Assembly (NCBI GenBank): GCA_934140155.1
Contig: CAKPBC010000001.1
Span: forward strand, 748,651-812,650
DNA length: 64,000 bases
Direction: 5' to 3'
Source of the DNA: an uncultured Bacilli bacterium
Lineage (GTDB): Bacteria; Bacillota_I; Bacilli_A; RFN20; CAG-826
The notes below the pieces were generated by a model. It saw only the letters and a list, made by a program, of their open reading frames with translations, was not told the DNA's origin and made no database searches. Shown here piece after piece: positions 52,163-61,956 of this stretch (position 1 is its first letter; each line of letters begins with the position of its first letter). A program made the translations under genes and the position numbers.

Positions 52163-54484
52163 TTAAAACAATTCGAGAACATCATCCGATGTTTTATCAT
52201 TCCTTAAATTGATATTGTCAAGATCTAAGGTAAATGAAACTGAAATTAGGTCAGGATAATTAATTGCTAATCCCTGTAACACTTTTTCCATTGTCTCCCT
52301 ATTCAAGCCAAATATCTCTGTTGGACTAATTCCATCACTCTCAATAGAATGATTTAGTAATCTTGTAAGTGAAAATTGATAATAACTTCCACAGTTTTCC
52401 GCAAATTTGTATAGAGCATATAAAACAACTTTTGGATCTGGATCATACCATGCAGTTCTAAATATCTCAGGGTTCTTTTTATCTGATTTTTCTATAGCTC
52501 CCATTCCGACTTTACTAAAGCTCAAATCTAAAAGTCTTGAATAGGCTCTAAATATATCATTCGCTGCTCTTTCATTTGTACAGTTCTCATTTTCTAATAG
52601 TTTAGATACTATATATTGCTTATTTAATATTTCATTGAAACTAATATTCTTGATATACCAATTGACTTCTGGTGTATATGATAAATTAGTCAACATCAAA
52701 GCCCATGATGATTCATTATCCAACCCCATATCGTCAATTATATGAGCAGTTTTTGAAAGTTTACCTTCATCTAGTAAATTTGCATGTTTTAAGAATGTTG
52801 TAAAAAACTCGACCTTTGGGCCATTAATAGAAGGCGATACAAAGAACTCTTCTTTTTTGTCAAAGAATTCCTCAAGCCATTCAATTAAAGGTGCATGTGT
52901 TGAATAACAGTTTAAACTCTTTGTCTTCATTTTATTATCTCCTTTTGGCAATTCCAATGACTTATAAATTAAGCAACCTCTGTCAACTTTATGACATTGC
53001 GTGCAGTGATGACATTCGTCTGATATGTGAACTTGACCATTTTCCATTTTAATAAACCCGTTATGACAATCAGCTGCACATTCTCTACAACCAATGCAAC
53101 ATGCTGCTTTATGAAAAACGTTTTTCAAAAATTTAACAAATACAGCGTCTTTTTTAGATAACTCATTAGGAATGATGACATCATAACCATTTTCATTTTC
53201 CTTAACTTCAAAAGAGTAAACATTTCCTCTATATGAGATATCATAAGGACTCGAATCGTTAACTAAAACGCCAACAGTTTTTATCCATTCTTTCCAGTCA
53301 GTTTTAGGATTGGTTATATGTAGAACTTGATATTTAGAAAGATTTTCTTCTTTACATCCTATTTTTATACTAACATCTCTGCCATTCATTCTGGCCTTCC
53401 ATCCAGTATTCTCTAAAAACTCATCTAATCGATCACCAGTAAATTTGTCTTTATAAAGTTCTTTTATGATTTCTATAAACTTGTCGTATTCTTCTCTATA
53501 ACAAGTCCTTCTAAAGAATGAATTTTTTTCAGAAACCATTGGACATACTAGACACCCTGCTCGACTATTGCCTTTCTTATAACAATCATTTATTGGTAAT
53601 TCTCTAGAATAAATGTATATGTATAGTTCTGCAGAATTCCAGTCCAATATTGGGTTGCAACTCAACTGTCCTTTATGTTTTTCGCCAACTCCAATATAAT
53701 CATAATCACTTCTAGCAACACTTTCACTTGCTCTGACACCAACAAAAGCCATTCCTGTAAAATTAGCTTTTCCTGTAACTTCTCTAAGAAGTAATATTTG
53801 TGGAGCTGTTTTATGGACACTACAACACCATCTCGTAACCGTAGCTGGTGGTCCAAAGCTTTTCCACGATTCTAATGGATTTAGGTGAGATTTAGATTTT
53901 AATAGCTCTATATCCTCTTTCTTACAGATATTCTCTATCTTATCAACCAACTTGTATGTATCAGGAAACTCCATTCCTGTATTACCAAATAACACTTTAA
54001 ATTCATTGTGTGGTAATGCTCTTCTAACAATATCAAATGTAACAATAGAGTCCTTCCCTCCACTAAATGCAACATAATAAATATCTACTTTCTTTCGATA
54101 TTTTAAGTACGTTTTATATGTTTCCTTTATGGTATACTGAGCCAACTGATCCATTATCGTTTTATTCTTCTCTACCATTTTCTTTATATCGACAAAACGC
54201 AGTTTATCACCATTAGGTTCAGGATCTTCTATTATAACAATTTCTGGTGCAGTACACATTGTTCCACCTTTTGTTTTTGCAACAAGTCTACCTCTATAGA
54301 AATAATTATTTGCTTCTGCCCACATATATGGATAAGTATCATCTTTGTCGTATTTCCAATATTTATCAAAACCTAATATATCTAATTCCTTATAATAAAC
54401 AGGTCTTGGCTCCTTGCTCATTTGCAATGGAGTGCTATTCAACAATATACCGCCTGTCTCTTCATCCCATTCATATGAATACAT
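52163..54484 (-). CDS. brxP: BrxP: PAPS-reductase-like, FeS and DUF4007 fusion
   Basis: 773 residues. PP-loop ATPase of the PAPS reductase/DndC kind: FSGGKDSIVTF (140-150), FGNTGMEFPDTY, RWCCSVHKTAP, GVRASES, and CLVCP (311-315). Then a ferredoxin-like [4Fe-4S] part with eight Cys (CCIGCRECAADC and CHHCTQCHKVDRGC, 462-504). Then a DUF4007 domain (about 545-773, FFVSPSINGPKVEFFTTFL). BrxP is the defining gene of BREX type 4, which has no PglX methylase. The DndC similarity and the linked desulfurase point to sulfur chemistry on DNA. AAGGAGG precedes the ATG. Confidence 0.9.
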   Translation of the reverse strand: MYSYEWDEETGGILLNSTPLQMSKEPRPVYYKELDILGFDKYWKYDKDDTYPYMWAEANNYFYRGRLVAKTKGGTMCTAPEIVIIEDPEPNGDKLRFVDIKKMVEKNKTIMDQLAQYTIKETYKTYLKYRKKVDIYYVAFSGGKDSIVTFDIVRRALPHNEFKVLFGNTGMEFPDTYKLVDKIENICKKEDIELLKSKSHLNPLESWKSFGPPATVTRWCCSVHKTAPQILLLREVTGKANFTGMAFVGVRASESVARSDYDYIGVGEKHKGQLSCNPILDWNSAELYIYIYSRELPINDCYKKGNSRAGCLVCPMVSEKNSFFRRTCYREEYDKFIEIIKELYKDKFTGDRLDEFLENTGWKARMNGRDVSIKIGCKEENLSKYQVLHITNPKTDWKEWIKTVGVLVNDSSPYDISYRGNVYSFEVKENENGYDVIIPNELSKKDAVFVKFLKNVFHKAACCIGCRECAADCHNGFIKMENGQVHISDECHHCTQCHKVDRGCLIYKSLELPKGDNKMKTKSLNCYSTHAPLIEWLEEFFDKKEEFFVSPSINGPKVEFFTTFLKHANLLDEGKLSKTAHIIDDMGLDNESSWALMLTNLSYTPEVNWYIKNISFNEILNKQYIVSKLLENENCTNERAANDIFRAYSRLLDLSFSKVGMGAIEKSDKKNPEIFRTAWYDPDPKVVLYALYKFAENCGSYYQFSLTRLLNHSIESDGISPTEIFGLNRETMEKVLQGLAINYPDLISVSFTLDLDNINLRNDKTSDDVLELF

Positions 54485-54498
54485 GGTGCCACCTCCTT

Positions 54499-57400
54499 TT
54501 AAATTTTCGCCTTGCTAATGAGTAGATCAATATTTTTGAATTTTCTTGTCAAAATATAGTCATTTTCTTGAAGGTACTCAAAGGCTTTCTCTTTATTAAA
54601 TAATCTATTTTCTTTGATAACGTCAACTATTAAGTTGTCAAAGCTATCGTAAGCATCTTTTCTTATTATTGCACCTACTGGTTTCTCTTTATTAAATGCA
54701 GCATTTATAGTTGCAAACTTCTTACTTTCGGAGAATAAATATCCTTCCAAAACATAATAGTTCCACGGATATTGCAAAGTAGGAAATTCAATAAAGTTAA
54801 TAACATCTAAATAAGATATATATTTCCCACTACAATAATTCAAAATTGCATTATCAATTTTCTCAACATCAAAATTAATTAAATCACGTCTTAAGTATGT
54901 ATCGGCATTAACTCTTATTGAAACTTCAAAAACAGCATAGTAATCAATATAATTTTTGTGAATTGAATCTCTGAAAGTTTCAAGTTCTTCAAGAGTGAAT
55001 TTTTCTCTATTTCGACAAAATTCTCTATATAATTCCTTAACATCAATTTTTCTGTCTGGTTCGCTTATTACATCACCTTTAAAGCTAAACTCATCATTTA
55101 GCCACAATTTGATAGCGTTTTTGAAACCGAGATCAGTAACTTCTGGATTCAATTCTAATAATTCAGGTATCTCTTCTACAATGAATTTATATAATTCTGT
55201 ACCGCTTACCTGATCATTTAATTTGATCTTTTCTTTTAGATAATCTCTTATCTGATTCAATTGTTCATCTTCAATTTGGAAGATGTCTTTATAAAAATAT
55301 GATTTACCTCTATAATTAACAACAAAGTCTCTATCTCTTAGCATCTCATCAATTGCTTGAGGTGTTACATTTGGCAATTTAGAATAGATTTCAGATAGTT
55401 CCATTGGATGTCCAGTATTCATGAAAACATCTATTAAGTCTTGTTTGAAATCAACCGACTCGCCAAATTTAGATAAATATTCGCTATCGAATTTATATAC
55501 GCCAGCAAACATGAATTTCAAATACTTCTTTAGCATATCAACACTGAAATCAGCATTTAATTTGTCCGCAAAGTTATCATAAATAACTGAGTAATAGATA
55601 ACTGAACTAATATTGCCTAAATTCTTATCAATAAATTGTTTTATGCTAGTGTGTGTTTCTTCATCTATGATCGATGGCAAATAAATTTTTCCCTCACTAC
55701 AGAAGCCAATCGTTAATAGTTCCTCTTTATATTGCTCTTCAGTATCATCGAAATCCTTACCATTCAATTCAGAGTATGCTCTCTTAAATTTTCTTTTGCG
55801 CATTTCGTTTTCATAAGCAAATCCATCTGAGAAGTATTCTTCTAAAACTTTTCTATAATCGGGATACATATTTAAACGTTCTTCAACGAGTAGCATCTCA
55901 CCATTATTGGAATTAGAAATGATAGGCTTTATAATTTTCTTGCCTTCTAGAGCATCTCCTAGTGTTTGTCCGTTTTCGGTTTTCCATTCAACATTTCCGT
56001 TTGCACTTCTAGCTAATATATGCTTAGCTGCGGTTGACGAAGAACTAAATACATAATCTCTCAAGAACTTACCATCTTTTATCACACCACTTAATTGAAG
56101 CTCTCTTCTTTTTTCTCTTTCATTATCACTAAATGATGTCCCAGGATTAATAACATAATTGGATCCTGCAAGAACTTTATACTTTCCATTTTCTATAATC
56201 ATTTGAGCAGATATACCATCTTTTGTTCTAATATAGAAAGCCTGATTCTCGTATCTTATGCCTGGACTTGTCTTTTTTTCATCTTTTGACTTTTCTTCAA
56301 TTATAAAAGCTTTATATCTATTCAATGCATACCAAATCCATTTTGCATCATCATCTGGCAAACCATTCACCTTTGTTTTTATAAATGTCATTAGTTGAGA
56401 CAAGTCATTTATATTGGTAATTGAATAAACATTTTTAATACTTGATGTAGACTCATTTAAGATATCATTAACATCACGAATTAAATCAATACACCTTTGA
56501 GCGTGTTTTGCAGCTCTATATGCCTTTCCATCGGTTTTATGGTTTTCAATATAACTATCTTTTATAAAAGAATAGAAATCGACTTCTGACATAGCAATTG
56601 TATATTTTTTGTCTTTGTTTTCAGATTGATTATTATTTGTTCCAATTACTTGTTTATGAGCTTCATATAAAATTCTTTCAAATTCTTCTCTATTGTTCTT
56701 ATAAATATTTGCAACGGCATCAAACATTGCGGTTCTATGCATAGCTGAACGGTCAGGATAGAATGATAAAGCTATGTTAGAAAGTTGAATATTCATGCCG
56801 TTAAGATTTCTAAATTTGTCATCTATTTTTTGACCATTGTGAATCGCACGTGTTCTTAAGTCGTTTGAAAGTTTTGACAATATTTCGCTTTTATTTCCTT
56901 CGTTATTTTCTATTTTCCAGAATGCCTCAATTAATAAAGCAGTCTCAAATTTATCCCATCCCACACGAGTAGTTGAACTTGATTCTTCTTTTTTAGCCTC
57001 TGGAACTATCTTATTCTCATAATCTTGCTTAGAAATGTCTTCGTATGTTGGATGATTTAGTTGAATTGTTTTAATACCTATCAATTCGTCATCAAATTTA
57101 ATTTTTACGGTGTTGGCTTCTTTTGCAACTATAATTCCAAAACCAAATTTTAAATGATAAACAAATCCAATATCATCTTCTTTATCGACGGAAAGCATCA
57201 TTTCATTTTGATTCTTAGCAAAATAATCATTAACTTCATCAACAGCTTCAAACACATCATCTAAATCTATTTTCTCGTCACTTAATGAGAACGTCTTGTT
57301 AATTTTGGTGAATTTTAAGTTGAATTTGCTATCAGAATAGAACCTTAATATTTCACCAGTTAATTTAACTCCAATAATTGATACACGAATATCTAAAGTT

Positions 57401-57840
57401 AAATCTGGTGTTTTTGACAATGCATATTTATATATTTCATAAAATTTCCTTGTGGCATCATAATCATTGAAGAACTTATATATATCGGCTGTCTCTCCTG
57501 TTTTAAATGATTCATCATCAGAAAAATCTTCTACGTCATGATTATTATCGTTGTTTACTTCTGCAGCGTTTTCAATATACACATTTTTTAAGAACACTTG
57601 GTAATGTTTACTTAAAGAAACAAACTGCTTATAAGTTTTCTTGTCTTTTTTCTTAAATTTTTTGTCTAAAATAATTTTGTTTCTTAAGTCACTATAAATC
57701 TTGGGATCGGTAATTTCCCAAACGTTCATATCAAAGCAAACACAAAAAGCTACCTCTATAGTATTCGCTAATTCAATAGGGGGAGTGTTTTTTAACTTAC
57801 TAGTAGATATCCAATTTATAAACGCTTGTTTACAATCCAT
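54499..57840 (-). CDS. 1113-residue DUF4357-containing protein of the BREX operon
   Basis: N-terminal helical region; acidic linker (95-115); a KOW/SH3-like strand set with FGFGIIVAKEANTVKIKFD (about 232-250); a domain GWDKFETALLIEAFWK...SNDLRTRA...FRNLNGMNIQLSN (294-360), which often fronts restriction endonucleases and recognises DNA; a DUF4357 domain (about 575-632, FSSSSTAAKHILARSANGNVEWK); and a long helical C-terminus with winged-helix-like segments. No methylase, helicase or PD-(D/E)XK motif is visible. It sits between the Xre gene and brxP with 24- and 14-base gaps. Probable DNA-recognition or effector subunit (inference). Confidence 0.75.
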   Translation of the reverse strand: MDCKQAFINWISTSKLKNTPPIELANTIEVAFCVCFDMNVWEITDPKIYSDLRNKIILDKKFKKKDKKTYKQFVSLSKHYQVFLKNVYIENAAEVNNDNNHDVEDFSDDESFKTGETADIYKFFNDYDATRKFYEIYKYALSKTPDLTLDIRVSIIGVKLTGEILRFYSDSKFNLKFTKINKTFSLSDEKIDLDDVFEAVDEVNDYFAKNQNEMMLSVDKEDDIGFVYHLKFGFGIIVAKEANTVKIKFDDELIGIKTIQLNHPTYEDISKQDYENKIVPEAKKEESSSTTRVGWDKFETALLIEAFWKIENNEGNKSEILSKLSNDLRTRAIHNGQKIDDKFRNLNGMNIQLSNIALSFYPDRSAMHRTAMFDAVANIYKNNREEFERILYEAHKQVIGTNNNQSENKDKKYTIAMSEVDFYSFIKDSYIENHKTDGKAYRAAKHAQRCIDLIRDVNDILNESTSSIKNVYSITNINDLSQLMTFIKTKVNGLPDDDAKWIWYALNRYKAFIIEEKSKDEKKTSPGIRYENQAFYIRTKDGISAQMIIENGKYKVLAGSNYVINPGTSFSDNEREKRRELQLSGVIKDGKFLRDYVFSSSSTAAKHILARSANGNVEWKTENGQTLGDALEGKKIIKPIISNSNNGEMLLVEERLNMYPDYRKVLEEYFSDGFAYENEMRKRKFKRAYSELNGKDFDDTEEQYKEELLTIGFCSEGKIYLPSIIDEETHTSIKQFIDKNLGNISSVIYYSVIYDNFADKLNADFSVDMLKKYLKFMFAGVYKFDSEYLSKFGESVDFKQDLIDVFMNTGHPMELSEIYSKLPNVTPQAIDEMLRDRDFVVNYRGKSYFYKDIFQIEDEQLNQIRDYLKEKIKLNDQVSGTELYKFIVEEIPELLELNPEVTDLGFKNAIKLWLNDEFSFKGDVISEPDRKIDVKELYREFCRNREKFTLEELETFRDSIHKNYIDYYAVFEVSIRVNADTYLRRDLINFDVEKIDNAILNYCSGKYISYLDVINFIEFPTLQYPWNYYVLEGYLFSESKKFATINAAFNKEKPVGAIIRKDAYDSFDNLIVDVIKENRLFNKEKAFEYLQENDYILTRKFKNIDLLISKAKI

Positions 57841-57864
57841 AATAATTCTTCTTCCGACCTTATT

Positions 57865-58068
57865 TTACTTCTGCATTTCAACTTTTATATTGTGTTTTTC
57901 ACAAAAGACTTCAATCTTTTTCTTTGCTGCTTTAGTTGGTTGATATATTCCATTTTCCCATCTATTTACCGATGTAAAAGAAACACCTAGTATTTCTGCT
58001 AGCTCTGTTTGCGATAAATCTAGCTCGGCACGAATTCTAATGATAGTAGCTGGATAATCAATGTTCAT
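57865..58068 (-). CDS. Xre-family HTH protein, likely BREX operon regulator
   Basis: 67 residues. One Cro/C1 helix-turn-helix: IIRIRAELDLSQTELAEILG VSFTSVNRWE, then NGIYQPTKAAKKKIEVF, the usual pattern of single-domain Xre regulators. GGAGG precedes the ATG. First gene of the operon, directly behind the extended -10 promoter. A 10-bp palindrome next to the -10 box is a candidate operator, so autoregulation is likely. Confidence 0.9.
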   Translation of the reverse strand: MNIDYPATIIRIRAELDLSQTELAEILGVSFTSVNRWENGIYQPTKAAKKKIEVFCEKHNIKVEMQK

Positions 58069-58094
58069 GTTACGCCTCCGTGAAAATATTAAAA

Positions 58095-58113
58095 TCTATA
58101 TAGAATTATATCA
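58095..58113 (-). promoter_or_regulatory. Extended -10 promoter and candidate operator of the BREX operon
   Basis: On the minus strand TGATATAAT (58105-58113) gives an extended -10 box about 36 bases before the Xre gene. The palindrome TCTATATAGA (58095-58104) lies directly downstream, where a bound repressor would block the start. Confidence 0.6.
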
Positions 58114-58386
58114 CTTTTCTTATTTATAGTCTATCAAATGAGCCTATATTTTCTAAAATTGTGAAGTGTAAAAGTAAATGCAACAAAGCAAAGGCAAAAG
58201 GAAAAATCAGATAAAACAAGCGATAAAATCAGTAAAAAATGAAAGTATACTTTAAAAATAAGAGAAAAAGTATTAATATGTGTATGAAGAAGAGTATAGA
58301 AAAGTTCTTAGTTAAAATGTAGTTTTTTAACTAATTGCAACCATTAACGACACTTCTTCAGGCATTGGATTTAAACTAGCTTGTAA
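58114..58386. other. Gene-free AT-rich stretch between BREX operon and IS30 fragment
   Basis: No gene, RNA or terminator recognised. It probably holds the outer end of the IS30-like element and decayed sequence. Confidence 0.4.
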
Positions 58387-58983
58387 CTAGTTTTTAATCT
58401 TTTTAAGCAAAGCAGGTGTTAAATTGACGTCATCGCAATTAACTTTGTAAATGCCTATAACGTCTAGAAACTCTTTACCGAAAGCTGGGCTTTCAAGGAT
58501 ACATTGGTAAGGAGTTTTTTTGTTTAAAGATTTTCTATGGTAAGAGTTAATATGAGAAAATAAAGTATTAAGATCACTTTGATTCAAATTATCAAAAGAC
58601 CAACCCTTGTATTGAATATAACGAACTAAAACATGATTTCTTTCACAAGCACCTTTTTCAAAAGATGCGTTAGGATGACAAAAGAAAATATTTAAATTAG
58701 GATGAATATTAATAAGTTTAAGAAGATTATCAAATTCAGTGCCATTATCAGTTAACCAGCAATTTGCAAATGTTTGATAAGTAGCAATGGAGGTATTATC
58801 TTCTAATTGTTTTAAACTAGTTAATAAATTATTTAATGCATTAAATACTTCGATTTTAGTTTTATTGTTAAGTAAAATACCAAATTGGAATTTATATTCA
58901 ACAATATGAATAGTAAGAACAAAATGTTTTCCATCAATATTACCAATAACTGAATCAAGTTGAATAGTTAAAGAATTAGGATA
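58387..58983 (-). pseudogene. IS30-family transposase fragment (catalytic part)
   Basis: A single open frame of about 198 codons without a start. It keeps the full DDE triad: TIQLDSVIGNIDG (first Asp), CWLTDNGTEFDN (second Asp) and EKGACERNHVLVRYI (Glu), then the typical IS30 end SYHRKSLNKKTPYQC. The N-terminal DNA-binding half is missing: the frame is cut at about 58983, where an unrelated IS fragment of opposite strand begins. Mapping it as a short 66-codon gene would hide its real extent. Confidence 0.85.
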
Positions 58984-58987
58984 TAAT

Positions 58988-59392
58988 ATGATTGTTACTT
59001 CTGAAATTAATAATGATGCAATGAAAATATACGAACTCTATCATAATTTATGGAAGATTGAAGAAACATTTAGAGTTATGAAAACTGACTTAAATGCGCG
59101 TCCAGTTTATATGCAAAAAGAAAATGGCATCTATGGCCACTTCCTCATTTGTTATTTAGCTGTTTTATTAATTAGATTACTTCAGCAAGATATTTTTAAG
59201 AGTCGATATAGTGATTCAGAAATAATTAAATTTATTCGTAATTTTAACGTGACAAAAGGATATCAAAATATCTATACAAATACACTTTTAAAAAGTAAAA
59301 TGGCCGATGAGATAGCAAACTCATACAGCCATAAAATTACAAATTTATATCTAGAATACAAAGAAATCAAAAAGATACTTAATATTGCCTAG
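58988..59392 (+). pseudogene. IS1634/IS4-type transposase C-terminal fragment
   Basis: 134 codons matching only the last part of IS1634-like transposases: YHNLWKIEETFRVMKTDLNARPVYMQKENGIYGHFLICYLAVLL contains the third acidic residue of the triad and the conserved RPVY and GHFLICYLA motifs. Everything upstream is gone, replaced at 58983-58987 by the IS30 fragment. Dead remnant. Confidence 0.85.
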
Positions 59393-59434
59393 GGTAGTAC
59401 AAAAACCTTATTTTTTCAAAAGTCAGGTACACAA

Positions 59435-59755
59435 CTAAAATGCTCTATAACCATATTTGATTAACAAATCAGTTACTTTTCTTTTGAACTCTCTTTCATC
59501 AGTTTTATCATCTAATTTATAATCAAAGCTTGCTCCATTATAATTAGCGTAACTATGTATGTCTTTAGCGCCAGAACTAGATAAAATGCCTTTAATTTCT
59601 TCTTCTGGTTTTGGACAAGCAAAAATACATTTTATTTCTAATTGACCTAAGCAATTTGTTGTTATGTCGATATTAGTGGCTCCTAGTTTTTCTAGACTTG
59701 TTTTAATGCTTTCTTCACTTTTTTTGAATTCGACATGAATATTTGAGTATTTCAT
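59435..59755 (-). CDS. Unknown 106-residue protein
   Basis: The start at 59755 is chosen because AAGGAG lies nine bases before it; a longer frame from 59794 has none. Mixed alpha/beta, opening MKYSNIHVEFKKSEESIKTSLEK, with Cys residues in TNCLGQLEIKCIFACPKP and a Lys/Arg-rich end. No family recognised. It faces the same way as the WYL gene upstream but is separated from it by that gene's terminator. Confidence 0.5.
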   Translation of the reverse strand: MKYSNIHVEFKKSEESIKTSLEKLGATNIDITTNCLGQLEIKCIFACPKPEEEIKGILSSSGAKDIHSYANYNGASFDYKLDDKTDEREFKRKVTDLLIKYGYRAF

Positions 59756-59821
59756 AAATTTGATCTCCTTTATTCCACACTCAAATAATAGCAATATGGA
59801 TGTACTAAAAATGGTACATAT

Positions 59822-59848
59822 AAAAACACTAGATTTGATTCTAGTGTT
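59822..59848 (-). terminator. Terminator of the WYL regulator
   Basis: On the minus strand AACACTAG, 8-base AT-rich loop, CTAGTGTTTTTA. Confidence 0.8.
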
Positions 59849-59856
59849 AGTTATGA

Positions 59857-60849
59857 TTATTGATATTTATCTAATGCTTTTTTAAGTCCATCTTTTACCT
59901 TATTAACTAATGATTCTGGTGATATGACTTTCATTACACTAGAATATTGCATTATCCAATAATATAAGGCATTTTCATTACATTTAATTGAAGCATATAA
60001 TTTATCATTATCATTTATTATTTTAGCATTTTCTCCAAACCAGTCTTTTACATATAATATTGCGGATTCATTTTCTAGTTCAATTTTAGCATCAACAATA
60101 TTACCTCCAAACATATAAATGTTTTCATTCATATATTCGGTGATTGAAAAATTATTAGGAGCATCTTTTAAATCGCTAATATTTTTAATATTCCAATCTT
60201 CTTTGATTTCAATATTCATCATATATTCAATTCTAAATGTTTGTAATGGACTATATTTTTCACGGTAATTACATAACAAATAATATCTTCCATAGTTATT
60301 TATTAAATAATATGGAGACACAATAAATTGATATCCATTCATCCTAGTTGTAGGATTACCATTTTTATCGTAAGCTAAATATTGAAAGCCAATTCTTTTT
60401 CCTTTATTAATTGCTTCATGAATTATAGAAATATTATATAAAACATCTTTACTATTAGTTCTACTTATTTTTTCAGACTTAAAGATATAAGAATAATCAT
60501 TTTTTTGATATTTAGAAAAACAACTTGATATGGATTCTGCAATCTTTTTAGCTTGTTTGCCATTTATACTTGGACTAGAAAATATTGCATCAATTAAAAA
60601 TGATGCCTCAGTTGGATCAAATGTTCGAGATAATAAAGCAAAGCCGCCTTTACTTCCTTTATCAATATCATAATTTAATTCTTCTAAAAGAGATAAAGAA
60701 GAAGCAATACTTTTTCTTTCTAATTCAATTTGATAATTCTTATAAATTAAATCAATAATATCTTTTTGTGTTAAATAATGATTTTCATCGGAATATTCTT
60801 TTAACACTTCTAGTACTAATAATATTGATGCTTTTTTATTTTCAATCAT
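59857..60849 (-). CDS. HTH-WYL transcriptional regulator
   Basis: 330 residues. N-terminal winged helix (ILLVLEVLKEYSDENHYLTQKDIIDLI...ERKSIASSLSLLEELNYDI), then a WYL domain (GKRIGFQYLAYDKNGNPTTR...FIVSPYYLINNYGRYYLLCNY), then the C-terminal WCX-like extension (DWFGENAKIINDNDKLYASI). Such regulators often control defence genes by sensing nucleotides or nucleic acids. GAGG lies before the ATG. Transcribed the same way as the DUF2971 gene upstream, 54 bases apart. Confidence 0.9.
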   Translation of the reverse strand: MIENKKASILLVLEVLKEYSDENHYLTQKDIIDLIYKNYQIELERKSIASSLSLLEELNYDIDKGSKGGFALLSRTFDPTEASFLIDAIFSSPSINGKQAKKIAESISSCFSKYQKNDYSYIFKSEKISRTNSKDVLYNISIIHEAINKGKRIGFQYLAYDKNGNPTTRMNGYQFIVSPYYLINNYGRYYLLCNYREKYSPLQTFRIEYMMNIEIKEDWNIKNISDLKDAPNNFSITEYMNENIYMFGGNIVDAKIELENESAILYVKDWFGENAKIINDNDKLYASIKCNENALYYWIMQYSSVMKVISPESLVNKVKDGLKKALDKYQ

Positions 60850-60903
60850 AATAGGAATCCTCGATAGTTAATTGTAACATAGAAATAAAAAACTACGAAA
60901 TAA

Positions 60904-61956
60904 TTATTTATAAGTCAGTTTTGTATATGTTATTTTAGTACCATCTTTTGGTTTATTCATTTTATATACTTCGAAATTTTTTGTAGAAGAGCATTTGAGT
61001 ATTAATTGTTCATTTCTTTTTGAAACCATAAATCCCAAATAAATTCGCTTTATTTTTAATGAACTAATTTTGCTGTTTGCGTCCCCAAGAATTCGCCATT
61101 CATCTTGATATGACCAATCTGAATCTTTAGTACATATAAGTTCATAAAAACTTTCTACTCCATTTGCTACTTTGCCATTTGAAATTTTATAAACTATGCC
61201 ACCAATAACAAATTGTGTTATTGCATTAATAATACCATTATTAAATCTTTTTGTATAAACAACAGGTAAAATATTACAAGTTATCTTTTCGGGACTGGGT
61301 AGTTCATATTCAATACAATACCCCTTATATGTGTTTGCATAAAGTGACCACATTGGTTTGTTATCGCGTTTTGTTGTTAATGAGCATACACCAATTTTTT
61401 CTTTTAAATGCATATAAAAAGTAAATAAGTCTTCAAGACATTGACTATCAAATATTTTTGAAATTGATGATTGTATATTAAGTATAATATTTAATAACAA
61501 GTGTTTTTGCTTGATAGTTAAATAATTTATTTTATTCAGTTCTTTTTTTAGATAATCAGTACATATTTTCCCATCAACAATGCTTCTTTTTATTAAAGAT
61601 AAAATATCTGACTTTTTAATTTTATTTTGGTGAGGATATCTTAATACAATATTGGAAATGTACTCTAGTACTTGAGTGTTAAGAACAAAATGATTATTTT
61701 TGTTTCTATATACATTTTCAAAATCATTATTTGCTGATAAACAATCAAAAGGGTCATCTAAATTAATAGCAGGTGACAAATATACATATTCATTTTTAAT
61801 CATATCTAATGTGTATTTATCAAATTTTCTATATTTAAATAGTGCCTTAGGAAGTTTTAAAATATATTTTTCTCTTTCCTCAATTGTATTTTGGTAGATT
61901 GTAGACCTACTAAGCGTATTTAATCGTAAATATTCTTTCTTTTCTTTATTATTCAC
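60904..61956 (-). CDS. DUF2971 family protein
   Basis: 350 residues, starting at GTG 61956 behind GAGGTGGGA. DUF2971 signatures: LFKYRKFDKYTLDMIKNEYVYLSPAINLDDPFD, then GVCSLTTKRDNKPMWSLYANTYKGYCIEYE, and DWSYQDEWRIL near the end. The family is uncharacterised but recurrent in defence and mobile regions. The insert at about 95-165 is helical and longer than usual. Role unknown. Confidence 0.85.
   Translation of the reverse strand: MNNKEKKEYLRLNTLSRSTIYQNTIEEREKYILKLPKALFKYRKFDKYTLDMIKNEYVYLSPAINLDDPFDCLSANNDFENVYRNKNNHFVLNTQVLEYISNIVLRYPHQNKIKKSDILSLIKRSIVDGKICTDYLKKELNKINYLTIKQKHLLLNIILNIQSSISKIFDSQCLEDLFTFYMHLKEKIGVCSLTTKRDNKPMWSLYANTYKGYCIEYELPSPEKITCNILPVVYTKRFNNGIINAITQFVIGGIVYKISNGKVANGVESFYELICTKDSDWSYQDEWRILGDANSKISSLKIKRIYLGFMVSKRNEQLILKCSSTKNFEVYKMNKPKDGTKITYTKLTYK

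Noticed and set aside
42859..58113. Dnd, Ssp, DISARM or BREX type 1 system
   Set aside because: No dndB/D/E or ssp genes, no helicase-methylase pair, and no pglX, brxA or brxB. BrxP with BrxC, PglZ and BrxL fits BREX type 4.
58387..58587. Independent 66-residue protein gene
   Set aside because: The frame continues upstream without a stop as the IS30 transposase; the apparent start is an internal TTG.
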